DNA of 64,000 bases, from the NCBI RefSeq assembly GCF_003418935.1, contig NZ_QVMT01000005.1, positions 62,279-126,278 on the forward strand, read 5' to 3'. Positions 43,511 through 52,500 of this stretch are shown here, one piece after another. Position numbers and translations under genes: made by a program. Source of the DNA: Emticicia sp. C21 (GTDB taxonomy: Bacteria > Bacteroidota > Bacteroidia > Cytophagales > Spirosomataceae). The notes under the pieces are model-generated. The model made no database searches and was not told the DNA's origin. It worked only from the letters and a program-made list of their open reading frames with translations. Within the stretch, counting starts at the first letter, position 1. Each line of letters starts with the position of its first letter.

Positions 43511-46054
43511 TCATTCAAAACCAACCTTGTTTTTTTCCATCAATGCTTTTTGGGCTTGATAGGTGGAAAGAAACGCTTGATAATCGGTAGCGCTTATCAG
43601 TAAACGGAGTTTTTCGAGCCCTTCTTCGGCATAGTTTTCTACTCCCATTTTTAGCGATTGCAACACATATAGTTTCCACAATTCTCCACTGTTATCATTC
43701 ACCTGCAAAGCATTGAAAACGAGATTATAAGCATCGTTTGGCTTGTTGAGTTTTGTATTATAAAAATCAACCGTTTTACTTATAATAATAGGATTTAGTG
43801 GACTTACAGAAAGTGCTTTATCAAAATCAACTTTGGTTTTAGCATTTTTTAACAACTCTTCTGCCTGTGCTTGTTGGTATTCCGGGATACTAACAACGTA
43901 ATCCTGCTTTTGTAAAACTTCTACTGATGCTTTATCTCCTGACCTTTCAAGATGTACTATGGCTTTATCAAATATGCCTTGTTGCAGATACCACATGCCC
44001 ACTACCTGATTATATAGTTTTTTCTTCCTGGTAGAATCATTGGCTAGAATTGTCAATTGTTTTAAGCCCTCTATTTTATTTTCTCTGTAATAATTCTGCG
44101 AGGCAATGGCAAACTCTAAGTCTTCATAAAATCCCTGATTTGCCACTTTTTGTTGAATCTTCTGCAAATCTTTACCCGAAAATGGCGCTTTTACACTTGC
44201 TATCGTAGTAAGATTATAGATTAATGCAAACTGGCTGACATTCAATGCCGAATCGCTGGCAAGTTTAATTTCTGAAGCATTTATAGCTTTTTTGTCATTT
44301 GGTAATGCAGATTGATTGGCTAATAAACTGGTGGAAGCATTGGCGTTTTCATTTTTCAGACTATCTCCTTTGCCATATTTTAAATGGAATGCCAATAAAT
44401 TAGCGTCCGCCAAATCGCAATTGGTACAATTTTCCTTAGCACGATTCAGATAATATAAGGTTGAATCAGTTACTTTGGTTTTTTCATATATCCAGGCAAG
44501 ATTGGTTAAGAGTTGTTGATTGTCGGGAAAACTCTTTACCCCTGCCTGCATCGTAAACAGTGCATCGAAAAACATTTCTTTTTCCTGTAATACTTTACTT
44601 AAGCCTGCATACGCATACGGACTAGGGTTCTTCTCTAAAGCATTTTTCAGAAATGCGCCTGTATTATCCTTATCGTTAACTTCCATTGCCAGTGTAGCCA
44701 AAGCATAGTTTGACTTATGGTTTCTTACATCGTTATGGGTTGCCTCTTTGTAGAATGCTTCCGCATAAGGTAAATCGCCGCTTGCTTTATAGTAATCTGC
44801 TATGGTATTATAATAACCTGCGCTTGCCTCATAATAGGCGTAAAAATTTTTTAGCGAAAGAAGTGTAACGATTCCAACTAATGCTCCTAAACGAAATAAG
44901 GAAAGCTCTAAAAATTGCGGTCTGTAGAGAATCCTGTGGATAGGTAAGCCTTTCTGCATAGCTTGTATAAAATTGAGCACTACATACAAGAAAAAGGCAA
45001 AGCCCATGATTAAATGCGCAGTAATGATAAAGCTTTGAAAGGCGTCGATCAATGGGTCATTTCCGGTAGCATAAGCCAGGCTGATCGTTGCTGTAGCTAT
45101 AAGAGCCAGACCCAAATACAACCACACCCCAATAGTCCGGAAATTGAAATTGTTTGATTCTTCCGTAACATCCCTGAAACCCCAGACGCCTAAAGCAGTT
45201 GAAATAACGAATAGTAAAATCGGACTAATGGCAAGAATATTCCAGTCGATGTACTTATGTCTTTCTAAATATATCAGCAGGATATTAAGCAGATAAATAC
45301 TAGAAACGATGAGAAACTGATTCAAAGAGTTTTTACCCCGGATACCTGCATTGGAAACAATTGATACTAATGATGCTACGATTTCGTGTGAAATTAACAG
45401 CACAAACAGAACTGTAAAAGCAATTGCAGACAATAAGCCATAAGAAGCTATTGCTAAAAATGGATGACTAATTTTTGAGAAATATTGGATGATACCAATA
45501 GCAATGATTGTCAATAATAGGAAGCCCGCAAACCTTTCAATAAAGCTTGCTTTGACAGTATAATTATTAAAATAAAAAGCCAGTCCGGCAAAAACTGCAA
45601 ATGCCCCTAGAAAAGCTGCCTGATTAGTAATATTAAAAACATTCTCTAATCTGAAAGTGACGAATACACCTGCCAAAGCTACCATACCGCCTAAAAACCA
45701 ATAGCGTGGCAAAGCCGAAAAGGCCGCTAGTAAAAGGTTTAATCCAATAGCAAAAAAACCTAAGAAGAGATACGTTGCAAGAGTATTGGTTTGCATGATT
45801 GAAGCCAGGAAATGCTCCTTTACAATATAGGCATTACCATTGATGGTATATTCCAGTTGCCCATCTGAAAAGCTATTAGTAACGGTAGGTATTTCATCTA
45901 ACTCACTGAGTACATCCCAATGGATAACATTCTCTAACCCACGATACCAATAAATACCGAATAAGGCTAGTGATAGCATCAAGACTGTTAAAATACAAAG
46001 ACATATAATTTTTTCTGTTTTAGACCAATTTTGCCAAAAAACCAAACGAGACAT
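43511..46054 (-). CDS. Large membrane protein with C-terminal TPR repeats, function unknown
   Basis: An 847-residue protein that is not recognised. The first about 410 residues contain roughly eleven hydrophobic helices, beginning IICLCILTVLMLSLALFGIYW, with a soluble loop after helix 1 (residues about 40-75). The rest is a soluble tail of TPR helices (YYNTIADYYKASGDLPYAEAFYKEA, NPSPYAYAGLSKVLQEKEMFFDAL and others), probably periplasmic or cytoplasmic depending on topology. The design suggests a scaffold or assembly factor. The gene is divergent from psd, with the DnaA-box region between them. The three genes 46054 to 42133 could form an operon. Confidence 0.8.
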   Translation of the reverse strand: MSRLVFWQNWSKTEKIICLCILTVLMLSLALFGIYWYRGLENVIHWDVLSELDEIPTVTNSFSDGQLEYTINGNAYIVKEHFLASIMQTNTLATYLFLGFFAIGLNLLLAAFSALPRYWFLGGMVALAGVFVTFRLENVFNITNQAAFLGAFAVFAGLAFYFNNYTVKASFIERFAGFLLLTIIAIGIIQYFSKISHPFLAIASYGLLSAIAFTVLFVLLISHEIVASLVSIVSNAGIRGKNSLNQFLIVSSIYLLNILLIYLERHKYIDWNILAISPILLFVISTALGVWGFRDVTEESNNFNFRTIGVWLYLGLALIATATISLAYATGNDPLIDAFQSFIITAHLIMGFAFFLYVVLNFIQAMQKGLPIHRILYRPQFLELSLFRLGALVGIVTLLSLKNFYAYYEASAGYYNTIADYYKASGDLPYAEAFYKEATHNDVRNHKSNYALATLAMEVNDKDNTGAFLKNALEKNPSPYAYAGLSKVLQEKEMFFDALFTMQAGVKSFPDNQQLLTNLAWIYEKTKVTDSTLYYLNRAKENCTNCDLADANLLAFHLKYGKGDSLKNENANASTSLLANQSALPNDKKAINASEIKLASDSALNVSQFALIYNLTTIASVKAPFSGKDLQKIQQKVANQGFYEDLEFAIASQNYYRENKIEGLKQLTILANDSTRKKKLYNQVVGMWYLQQGIFDKAIVHLERSGDKASVEVLQKQDYVVSIPEYQQAQAEELLKNAKTKVDFDKALSVSPLNPIIISKTVDFYNTKLNKPNDAYNLVFNALQVNDNSGELWKLYVLQSLKMGVENYAEEGLEKLRLLISATDYQAFLSTYQAQKALMEKNKVGFE

Positions 46055-46068
46055 AGACGATTAGAAAG

Positions 46069-46109
46069 TTTTCCACGTGAAACACCCACTTATCCACAGG
46101 TTATTCACA
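46069..46109 (+). other. DnaA-box cluster with an overlapping parS-like palindrome
   Basis: TTATCCACA (46090-46098) and TTATTCACA (46101-46109) both match the DnaA-box consensus TTATnCACA exactly, in the same direction and 11 bp apart. A weaker box, TTTTCCACG, lies at 46069-46077, another 21 bp before, so all three are on nearly the same helix face. That weaker box is part of TTTTCCACGTGAAACA (46069-46084), which differs from the parS consensus TGTTnCACGTGAAACA at one defined position. The 142-bp gap also holds a perfect hairpin (AACGCAAA/TTTGCGTT, 46140-46158). Whether this is an origin, a partition site or a DnaA-controlled promoter is not decided by the sequence. Confidence 0.5.
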
Positions 46110-46161
46110 CATCATGATAAATATTTGAGCCGTGAAGATAACGCAAAATCTTTGCGTTGAT

Positions 46162-46169
46162 TATATTTG
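46162..46169 (+). promoter_or_regulatory. -7 box TATATTTG upstream of psd
   Basis: A match to TAnnTTTG 28 bp before the ATG at 46197. A hairpin sits just before it; no -33 box is clear. Confidence 0.45.
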
Positions 46170-46196
46170 TGCTTCTAAAAAACCAGCAGACTGACA

Positions 46197-46856
46197 ATGA
46201 CACTACATAAGGAGGGTACAGGAACCATTTCTCTAACAATTATCGGATTAGTAGTCCTAAACGGATTAATAAGATATTTCGTACCAGACAATTCACTTGT
46301 ACATGCTATACTTATTGGCGCAAGTATTGTTTTCCTTATTATTATTCTCCAGTTTTTCCGCAAGCCTACACGCAGAACAACCATCCATAATAAACATGTA
46401 ATTGCTCCTGCCGATGGCAAAGTCGTAGTAATTGAAGAAGTAGTAGAGACCGAATATTTCAAAGGCCCGCGTAGGCAAGTATCTATTTTCATGTCGCCTA
46501 TTAATGTACATATCAATTTCAATCCTATTTCGGGTGTTGTTTCTTACTTCAAATATCATGCTGGAAAATATCTGGTAGCCTGGCACCCAAAATCAAGTAC
46601 AGATAATGAGCGTACCACTATTGTTGTGAAGCATGACAATGGAACAGAGGTCCTTTTCCGTCAGATAGCCGGAGCTTTGGCTCGTCGTTTATGTTGGTAT
46701 GTAAAAGAGGGACAAAAAGTAGAACAGGGTACTGAATTTGGTTTTATCAAATTTGGGTCAAGAATTGATATTTTCTTACCACTTGATGCTAAAATATTGG
46801 TTAATATTGATGATAGACCTGTGGGTGGAGAGACTGTGATTGCTGAGTTGGCTTAA
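46197..46856 (+). CDS. psd: Phosphatidylserine decarboxylase (short archaeal/Bacteroidota type)
   Basis: Psd makes phosphatidylethanolamine. The 219-residue protein has two N-terminal membrane helices (ISLTIIGLVVLNGLIRYF and ILIGASIVFLIIILQFF), the HVIAPADGKVV motif, SIFMSPINVHINFNPISG, and the self-cleavage site GFIKFGSRIDIF with Gly187-Ser188, which yields the pyruvoyl group. The length is that of the short Psd type. The start at 46197 is supported by a -7 box 28 bp upstream. The next gene, yraN, follows 23 bp later in the same direction. Confidence 0.95.
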   Translation: MTLHKEGTGTISLTIIGLVVLNGLIRYFVPDNSLVHAILIGASIVFLIIILQFFRKPTRRTTIHNKHVIAPADGKVVVIEEVVETEYFKGPRRQVSIFMSPINVHINFNPISGVVSYFKYHAGKYLVAWHPKSSTDNERTTIVVKHDNGTEVLFRQIAGALARRLCWYVKEGQKVEQGTEFGFIKFGSRIDIFLPLDAKILVNIDDRPVGGETVIAELA

Positions 46857-46879
46857 TTATATCAAAAAACTGCTGACCG

Positions 46880-47230
46880 ATGGCACAACATAATGAGACC
46901 GGAAATAAAGCAGAAGAAATAGCCGCTGACTTTCTGATTAAGAAAGGATATACTATACTCACCAGAAACTACGTATTTGGCAAAGGAGAAATAGATATTA
47001 TTGCAAAGAAAGATAATTGGCTGATTTTTGTAGAAGTAAGAGCCCGAACCGAAGTGATCTACGGCTTCCCGGAGCAAACTATCTCAAAAGCCAAAGCCAG
47101 CCTTATCATGAAAACCGCAGAGAATTACGTGTATCAGAAAGACTGGCGCGGCAAAATACGTTTTGATATTATAGCAATCATTGTCGGAAAAAACTTCGAA
47201 ATCCGGCACTTTGAAGATGTTTTCTTTTAA
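46880..47230 (+). CDS. YraN family protein (UPF0102, nuclease-fold)
   Basis: A 116-residue protein with the family core [48 protein letters not shown], which contains a PD-(D/E)xK-like pattern (Glu37, Asp39, Glu52 and Val-Arg). The family resembles Holliday-junction-resolvase-like nucleases, but its role is unproven. The last four bases overlap the 3' end of ruvB, which is convergent; sharing a locus with ruvB may be chance. Confidence 0.93.
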   Translation: MAQHNETGNKAEEIAADFLIKKGYTILTRNYVFGKGEIDIIAKKDNWLIFVEVRARTEVIYGFPEQTISKAKASLIMKTAENYVYQKDWRGKIRFDIIAIIVGKNFEIRHFEDVFF

Positions 47231-48252
47231 AACAATTCGCCCATTTTATATTTAGGCAGAATATTCAGATGCCTGTAAGCTTTCTCTGTTGCCTCTCGCC
47301 CGCGTGATGTACGTTTCAGATAGCCTTCCTGAATCAGGAATGGTTCGTAAACTTCTTCAATAGTTTCAGCTTCCTCTCCTACTGCCGTAGCAATAGTTGA
47401 TAAACCGACAGGCCCGCCTTTAAACTTCTCAATAATGGTTTGCAAGATACGATTGTCCATATCATCTAGCCCATCATGGTCAACATCTAAGGCAGTTAAA
47501 GCCATTTCTGCAATTTCTATAGTAATCTTTCCATTCCCCTTTACTTGCGCAAAATCACGGGTACGTCTAAGCAGATTGTTAGCAATACGAGGTGTACCCC
47601 GGCTACGACGCGCTATTTCAAATGCCCCATCATCAGTGATAGGTGTATTGAGGATATATGATGAACGCTTGACGATTTTAGAAAGTAATTCGGCATCATA
47701 ATACTCCAGACGAGAATTAATACCAAATCTAGCTCGAAGTGGAGATGTTAGCAGACCTGCACGGGTTGTAGCACCAATCAGGGTAAATGGATTCAGGCTA
47801 ATCTGTACACTGCGAGCATTCGGGCCCGAATCGAGCATAATATCTATCTTATAATCTTCCATAGCCGAGTAGAGATACTCTTCTACGATCGGATTCAGCC
47901 GATGGATTTCATCAATGAACAGCACATCGAATGGCTCAAGATTAGTAAGCAAACCTGCCAGATCGCTGGGTTTATCTAAAACCGGGCCGGAAGTTATTTT
48001 GATGCTTGTACCTAGCTCGTTGGAAATAATCAAAGAGAGCGTAGTTTTTCCTAAACCCGGAGGGCCATGCAATAATACATGGTCGAGAGCTTCTTTTCTT
48101 TGTTTAGCAGCTAAAACAAAGATTTTCAAATTTTCAAGAATTTTATCCTGTCCTGTAAAGTCGTCGAAAGAAAGAGGTCGCAGGGCTTTTTCTATTTCTT
48201 TTTCTACAGGCGAAAGCGTTTCCTTATCTCCTTTTATATAGTCTTGTCGCAT
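47227..48252 (-). CDS. ruvB: Holliday junction branch migration ATPase RuvB
   Basis: RuvB drives branch migration with RuvA. The 341-residue protein has the family start ([23 protein letters not shown]), Walker [10 protein letters not shown], Walker [10 protein letters not shown], the sensor and arginine-finger region [15 protein letters not shown], and the C-terminal winged helix ending [16 protein letters not shown]. The length is normal. RuvA and RuvC are not adjacent, as is usual in this phylum. A -7 box lies 33 bp upstream. Confidence 0.97.
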   Translation of the reverse strand: MRQDYIKGDKETLSPVEKEIEKALRPLSFDDFTGQDKILENLKIFVLAAKQRKEALDHVLLHGPPGLGKTTLSLIISNELGTSIKITSGPVLDKPSDLAGLLTNLEPFDVLFIDEIHRLNPIVEEYLYSAMEDYKIDIMLDSGPNARSVQISLNPFTLIGATTRAGLLTSPLRARFGINSRLEYYDAELLSKIVKRSSYILNTPITDDGAFEIARRSRGTPRIANNLLRRTRDFAQVKGNGKITIEIAEMALTALDVDHDGLDDMDNRILQTIIEKFKGGPVGLSTIATAVGEEAETIEEVYEPFLIQEGYLKRTSRGREATEKAYRHLNILPKYKMGELF

Positions 48253-48284
48253 GAAATCTATGAGAAACCTCTCTGTTTATTTAT

Positions 48285-48292
48285 CAAATATA
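48285..48292 (-). promoter_or_regulatory. -7 box TATATTTG upstream of ruvB
   Basis: A match to TAnnTTTG on the minus strand, 33 bp before the ruvB ATG. Confidence 0.45.
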
Positions 48293-48337
48293 CAATGTTT
48301 TCGGTGGTTTCTATAAAAAAACCTATTAAACTATCAT

Positions 48338-48378
48338 TTAAAAAGGTAATTAGCTAAATCTGCTAATTACCTTTTTAA
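48338..48378 (-). terminator. Strong hairpin between the CHU_C gene and ruvB
   Basis: A 17-bp perfect stem (48338-48354 with 48362-48378) and a 7-base loop, AT-rich at its base. It follows the CHU_C gene on the minus strand and precedes the ruvB promoter. Confidence 0.82.
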
Positions 48379-48410
48379 AGATATAATACCCGATGTATTT
48401 TAAGGAAATC

Positions 48411-51089
48411 TTATTTCACCAGTAGGATGCCGCCTGTCTTGGTTATTTTCGGTCGGTAAGGGAAATACTTGCTCTTATAGCTTACTGTAAAGGCATATAG
48501 CATGGGTGCCATCATTTTGCCTTTGTAGGTCCCATCCCAGAGTGTATCAGGCTCAAAAGACTCAAAAATTATTTCACCCCAACGGTTAAAAATCTTCAGG
48601 TCGAAGTCTGTGATAAATTCATTAGGCAATTCGAACCTATCATTAATTCCATCGCCATTTGGTGTAAAAATCTCCGGCACAAACACTTGTGGCTCACACC
48701 CCTCTTTTACTAATACTTCATCTTTCGCCGGACAGAAAACATTACCACTTCTTGAGACAAATTTATTATTCACCTCAACACTATACGTTGCCAGAGCACT
48801 GATAGTAATCGTTGGTGTGGTTTCAGAGGTTGGTTTCCAAAGATACTGAGGGTCATAGGTTCTTTGTGCTTTAGGATCTAACACTAGTGTACCACCTTTA
48901 AGCACACATACAAAGGCCGAGTCAGGAAGATTAATAACCGGAGTAGGTTTAATATAAACGGTATCTATTACCGTAAATGTATTACATTTTTCTTTGAGGG
49001 CATTCCCTAAAAGATTATTTACAATAGGGATATTAACATTTTTGCTGATAAAGGTTTCTGAAAAGACATCTATTATCATTTTAATAATATATCTACCCTC
49101 TTTTTCATAAGTATGCGAGACCTCTGTACCGCTTCCGGTGGTTCCATCACCAAAATCCCAGGCCACCTGGTTTTTCATTGGGCTACATATTCCCTGTGTT
49201 TTAAATATGGTAGGTAGTCCTTCACACGTCCCTTCAAAGGTTGCGCTTGGCTGTTCTCCATCCTGTTTTTGTTTGGCGTGCACTACGTTTGGAAATCCGA
49301 AATGGCTGGTTCCTTTTACTTGTGCGCCAAAGCCATTATTAATAGGTACGTACCCAACCAGACTTGCTCCACCCGGTACTTCAGGTTGGGAGATATATGG
49401 AAGTAAATCACTACCATCTATAGCCATGTATATAGCTCCACCACCTCCGGCATTGGTTGGTCCCATTTGCAAGGCACCGAAAGCATAAGTTGTCGATTCA
49501 TCTATTTTAATTTTCGCAGTATTTATAGCATCTGCATCTTTCAAATTCAGATTCAGCTGATATAAATATGATTTTACATTGCTGGCCGGATTGCCTCTCA
49601 GTGTTGTGTATAGTAAACTCCCATCCCGCGAGAACTCCAGACCATAAACCATGGGAGGTGCATCAGTTTTTAAGTCAATAGTCAAACTCAGTGACAACTC
49701 TCCGGTTTCTTCAGCTATATCATATACCTCAACATAGTTTTTCCCATTCTTTACTATAGCCATTGCCAGCTTATCACCACCGGGAGATATACGCATATAA
49801 CCTGTAGTATCTGATGGAACCATACCTAGGGCTTGTATCTTTTCTGTCGTGCCTGTAGAGTCAACTTTCAGAATCTTGAATTCATTGGTTTTACTATCAT
49901 GTGAATAAATGTAGAAACCTGTTTCATCGGGAGTTTTCTTAGTGGCAATCTGCTGGCTGGTAGTAAAACTTACTGGGATATTCCTTTCTACAACCGCCCC
50001 TTTACCATTCTCTCTCCTCAAATCAACTACGCTATAAGATAACATACCCGTAGTCTTATTTAAGGTATATACATAGTATAAATGATGAGGACATTCGTTA
50101 CAGGAACTTTTAGGGATAATGAGCGAAGATTGAGTTGAAGTATTTGTACCACCCAGATCGTTTGGTGTAGCTGGGATAAACGCCAGTGGTTTATCATCAT
50201 TGCCATAGATTGTTACACCATCGGTATAAAAAAGCAAAGTACCTTTAGGGCCATATACCATAGCAGTGCCTTCTGGTGCATCAAGCGAGTTGCCTGAGCT
50301 TGGATCTACCGGGATAAAAACAGGGTCTTCATCTTCTTCAGGGTCTCCAAACAGGTCTCCTGAATTTGCTAATGTATCTGGTGGAAGTACCGATGATGGG
50401 TTTATTCCAAATTCGAGTGTGGCACCTTTACCGAAATACCATTTTTCGCCACCGCCGTTATTTGTCTGCTGCAGACAGAATTTCACATTGATTTTTGCAA
50501 TTCGTGAGCATTGACCCGATGGGTCAAAAACTTCTACTGAATAACAACCGGCAGAATCAACATCTATCGTTGGTGTTGTTTGTCCTTTCGGAAACCAGAG
50601 ATAGGTTACACCCGCAGGCGCAGACGTACCTTTATAAGGGTCTAATGTAACAGTCTTGCCATCACACACTGTAGTATCAGCACTGATTTTCTTGAAGAAC
50701 ATGGGCTGAGTAGGTGGCTGACTGATAGTTACTGTTTGAGTAACCGGAGCCTGCACAACATTATTTACTGTGCGGGTTAATGTAACGGTATAATCACCGA
50801 TTGCGGCATAAGTATGTTGCGGATTACGCGTAGTAGCAGTAGCACTACCGTCGCCGAAATCCCATATCCAGGCGGTTGCATCTTTGTTTGTATCAAAAAA
50901 AACAGTCGGCTCATTACAATCTGCACTCTGCGCTTGTCCACCACCAGTACCGCCGCCACCGGTAGCAGGGACGCTAATACATTTTTTACCACCTATAAAA
51001 AACTCCTGACAAAAGGAAGAATAAGAAGTAAAGGAGAATGTGGCCGCAATAAAAAAAATCCTTAGATTAGTACCAATACCACCCCACAT
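48411..51089 (-). CDS. PKD-domain protein with gliding motility-associated CHU_C tail (type IX secretion substrate)
   Basis: An 892-residue cell-surface protein. A signal peptide (ending SSFCQ) is followed by a PKD domain at about residues 58-120 (AWIWDFGDGSATATTRNPQHTYAAIGDYTVTL) and then a long beta-propeller-like region (about 220-620). A second PKD domain is near 640-690 (VAWDFGDGTTGSGTEVSHTYEKEGRY). The end is the CHU_C type-B sorting domain: VFVPEIFTPNGDGINDRFELPNE, LKIFNRWGEIIFE and the final KTGGILLVK. Such proteins leave by type IX secretion and act in adhesion or gliding. It is divergent from a PorP/SprF gene, the usual partner. Confidence 0.92.
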   Translation of the reverse strand: MWGGIGTNLRIFFIAATFSFTSYSSFCQEFFIGGKKCISVPATGGGGTGGGQAQSADCNEPTVFFDTNKDATAWIWDFGDGSATATTRNPQHTYAAIGDYTVTLTRTVNNVVQAPVTQTVTISQPPTQPMFFKKISADTTVCDGKTVTLDPYKGTSAPAGVTYLWFPKGQTTPTIDVDSAGCYSVEVFDPSGQCSRIAKINVKFCLQQTNNGGGEKWYFGKGATLEFGINPSSVLPPDTLANSGDLFGDPEEDEDPVFIPVDPSSGNSLDAPEGTAMVYGPKGTLLFYTDGVTIYGNDDKPLAFIPATPNDLGGTNTSTQSSLIIPKSSCNECPHHLYYVYTLNKTTGMLSYSVVDLRRENGKGAVVERNIPVSFTTSQQIATKKTPDETGFYIYSHDSKTNEFKILKVDSTGTTEKIQALGMVPSDTTGYMRISPGGDKLAMAIVKNGKNYVEVYDIAEETGELSLSLTIDLKTDAPPMVYGLEFSRDGSLLYTTLRGNPASNVKSYLYQLNLNLKDADAINTAKIKIDESTTYAFGALQMGPTNAGGGGAIYMAIDGSDLLPYISQPEVPGGASLVGYVPINNGFGAQVKGTSHFGFPNVVHAKQKQDGEQPSATFEGTCEGLPTIFKTQGICSPMKNQVAWDFGDGTTGSGTEVSHTYEKEGRYIIKMIIDVFSETFISKNVNIPIVNNLLGNALKEKCNTFTVIDTVYIKPTPVINLPDSAFVCVLKGGTLVLDPKAQRTYDPQYLWKPTSETTPTITISALATYSVEVNNKFVSRSGNVFCPAKDEVLVKEGCEPQVFVPEIFTPNGDGINDRFELPNEFITDFDLKIFNRWGEIIFESFEPDTLWDGTYKGKMMAPMLYAFTVSYKSKYFPYRPKITKTGGILLVK

Positions 51090-51395
51090 AGTTCGTTAAA
51101 TATTATAAATACTAACTTATTAAAAATAAATCAAATTTCATGATTTTGCTTCTGAAATTTTAACGAGATACAGAACAGAATTATTTGAAATGCCCGCTTA
51201 AACATTTCATGTTGAATAAACCCTTTACATTTTTGGGTGTATTCACACCAAAAACTATATATATGACGTTAATTCCTAGACAAATGTTATAAATAATAGT
51301 ATATTCGTATAAAAACCTTTTCGCAAAAAATTAAAATGTGCTTTGGAATGAAATTTGCTATAGAAAAACATCATTATCTCCTATAAAAATAGGCA
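51090..51395. other. Divergent intergenic region between the CHU_C and PorP/SprF genes
   Basis: 306 bp of AT-rich DNA. The only promoter-like hint on the plus strand is GAAATTTGC (about 51352), one base off the -7 consensus. No repeat, RNA gene or open frame worth keeping was seen. Confidence 0.5.
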
Positions 51396-52442
51396 ATGGA
51401 AAAACTTTATTTACGAATTGTCCTTTTGTGTACTGTTTGCTTTAGTAGCCTGGCACAAGATCCCCAGTTTTCGCAGTTTTATGCGGCCCCCCTTTACCAG
51501 AACCCTGCCTTTGCAGGTGGAGCCTACGCGCCCCGATTGATTGCAAACTATCGCAACCAGTGGCCTTCTATTAATGCTAACTTTGTTACTGCATCGTTTT
51601 CTGTAGATCATTATATCGAAAAACTCAATAGCGGAATAGGCGTTTTGATTACGAATGACTCTCAAGGCCCCGGCAGAATAAAAAGTACCGATTTTAGCGC
51701 TATTTATTCGTATCAGCTGAGAATCAATGAAGAAAACTTTCTGCGCCTGGGTGTGCAGGGAACTTATGCCAATAAGAGCCTTAATTATTTAGGTCTTACT
51801 TTTGGCGATCAATATACCAATTCGGGATATACTGGTAACCCATCTAATGATCCCTTTGCCGATAAAAACAATATTCAGCCAATCCAGTATATAGATTTTA
51901 GCGGAGGCGCGTTGTTTTACAATAGCAGATCATGGTTAGGTGTGGCAGCACACCATATTAATCAACCGGGATATACTTTTCTTACTTCAACGGGCGGTAT
52001 ACCCTCTTATTTACCTATGAAATTAAGTGTAAGTGGTGGCTTGAAAATACCATTAGCAAATCCTTATTCGAATGCGGCTAATGTTGATAGAGAATTTTCG
52101 GTATCACCTGCCTTTCTATATAAAAGACAAGGAAAATTCGACCAGTTGGATTTAGGCTTTTATGCGACCTACTCTCCTCTTACCTTAGGATTGTGGTATA
52201 GAGGTATCCCAATTAAGAAGAAAGATATTACCCGCACAAATCATGATGCCTTGATTTTTCTGGTTGGGGTACGTCAGGACAATTTCTCGATTGGTTATAG
52301 TTATGATGTTACTGTTTCCAGCCTGGGGGTTTCAACCGGTGGTTCACATGAAATTTCGATAGCGTATCAATTTGAGCCTATTGAAACCAAACGATCAAGA
52401 AACAGAAGAAACAAGAAAGAATTATCTTGTCCTAAATTCTGA
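51396..52442 (+). CDS. PorP/SprF family type IX secretion system membrane protein
   Basis: A 348-residue outer membrane beta-barrel protein with a signal peptide (ending SLAQ). The opening DPQFSQFYAAPLYQNPAFAGGAYAPRLIANYRNQWPSI is diagnostic for the PorP/SprF family. SprF-type members are each needed to secrete or attach a particular CHU_C adhesin, and this one is divergent from such a gene. The C-terminus is basic (KRSRNRRNKKELSCPKF), so it may extend into the periplasm. Confidence 0.94.
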   Translation: MEKLYLRIVLLCTVCFSSLAQDPQFSQFYAAPLYQNPAFAGGAYAPRLIANYRNQWPSINANFVTASFSVDHYIEKLNSGIGVLITNDSQGPGRIKSTDFSAIYSYQLRINEENFLRLGVQGTYANKSLNYLGLTFGDQYTNSGYTGNPSNDPFADKNNIQPIQYIDFSGGALFYNSRSWLGVAAHHINQPGYTFLTSTGGIPSYLPMKLSVSGGLKIPLANPYSNAANVDREFSVSPAFLYKRQGKFDQLDLGFYATYSPLTLGLWYRGIPIKKKDITRTNHDALIFLVGVRQDNFSIGYSYDVTVSSLGVSTGGSHEISIAYQFEPIETKRSRNRRNKKELSCPKF

Positions 52443-52469
52443 TACTATAATTATAGAAATATAGAAGAC

Positions 52470-52500
52470 AGCCTGATAAATAATTTGTCAGGCTTTTATT
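52470..52500 (+). terminator. Intrinsic terminator after the PorP/SprF gene
   Basis: AGCCTGATAAA and TTTGTCAGGCT form an 11-bp stem with one wobble pair (52470-52494), followed by a T-rich tail that runs into the stop of the convergent SGNH gene. Confidence 0.82.
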
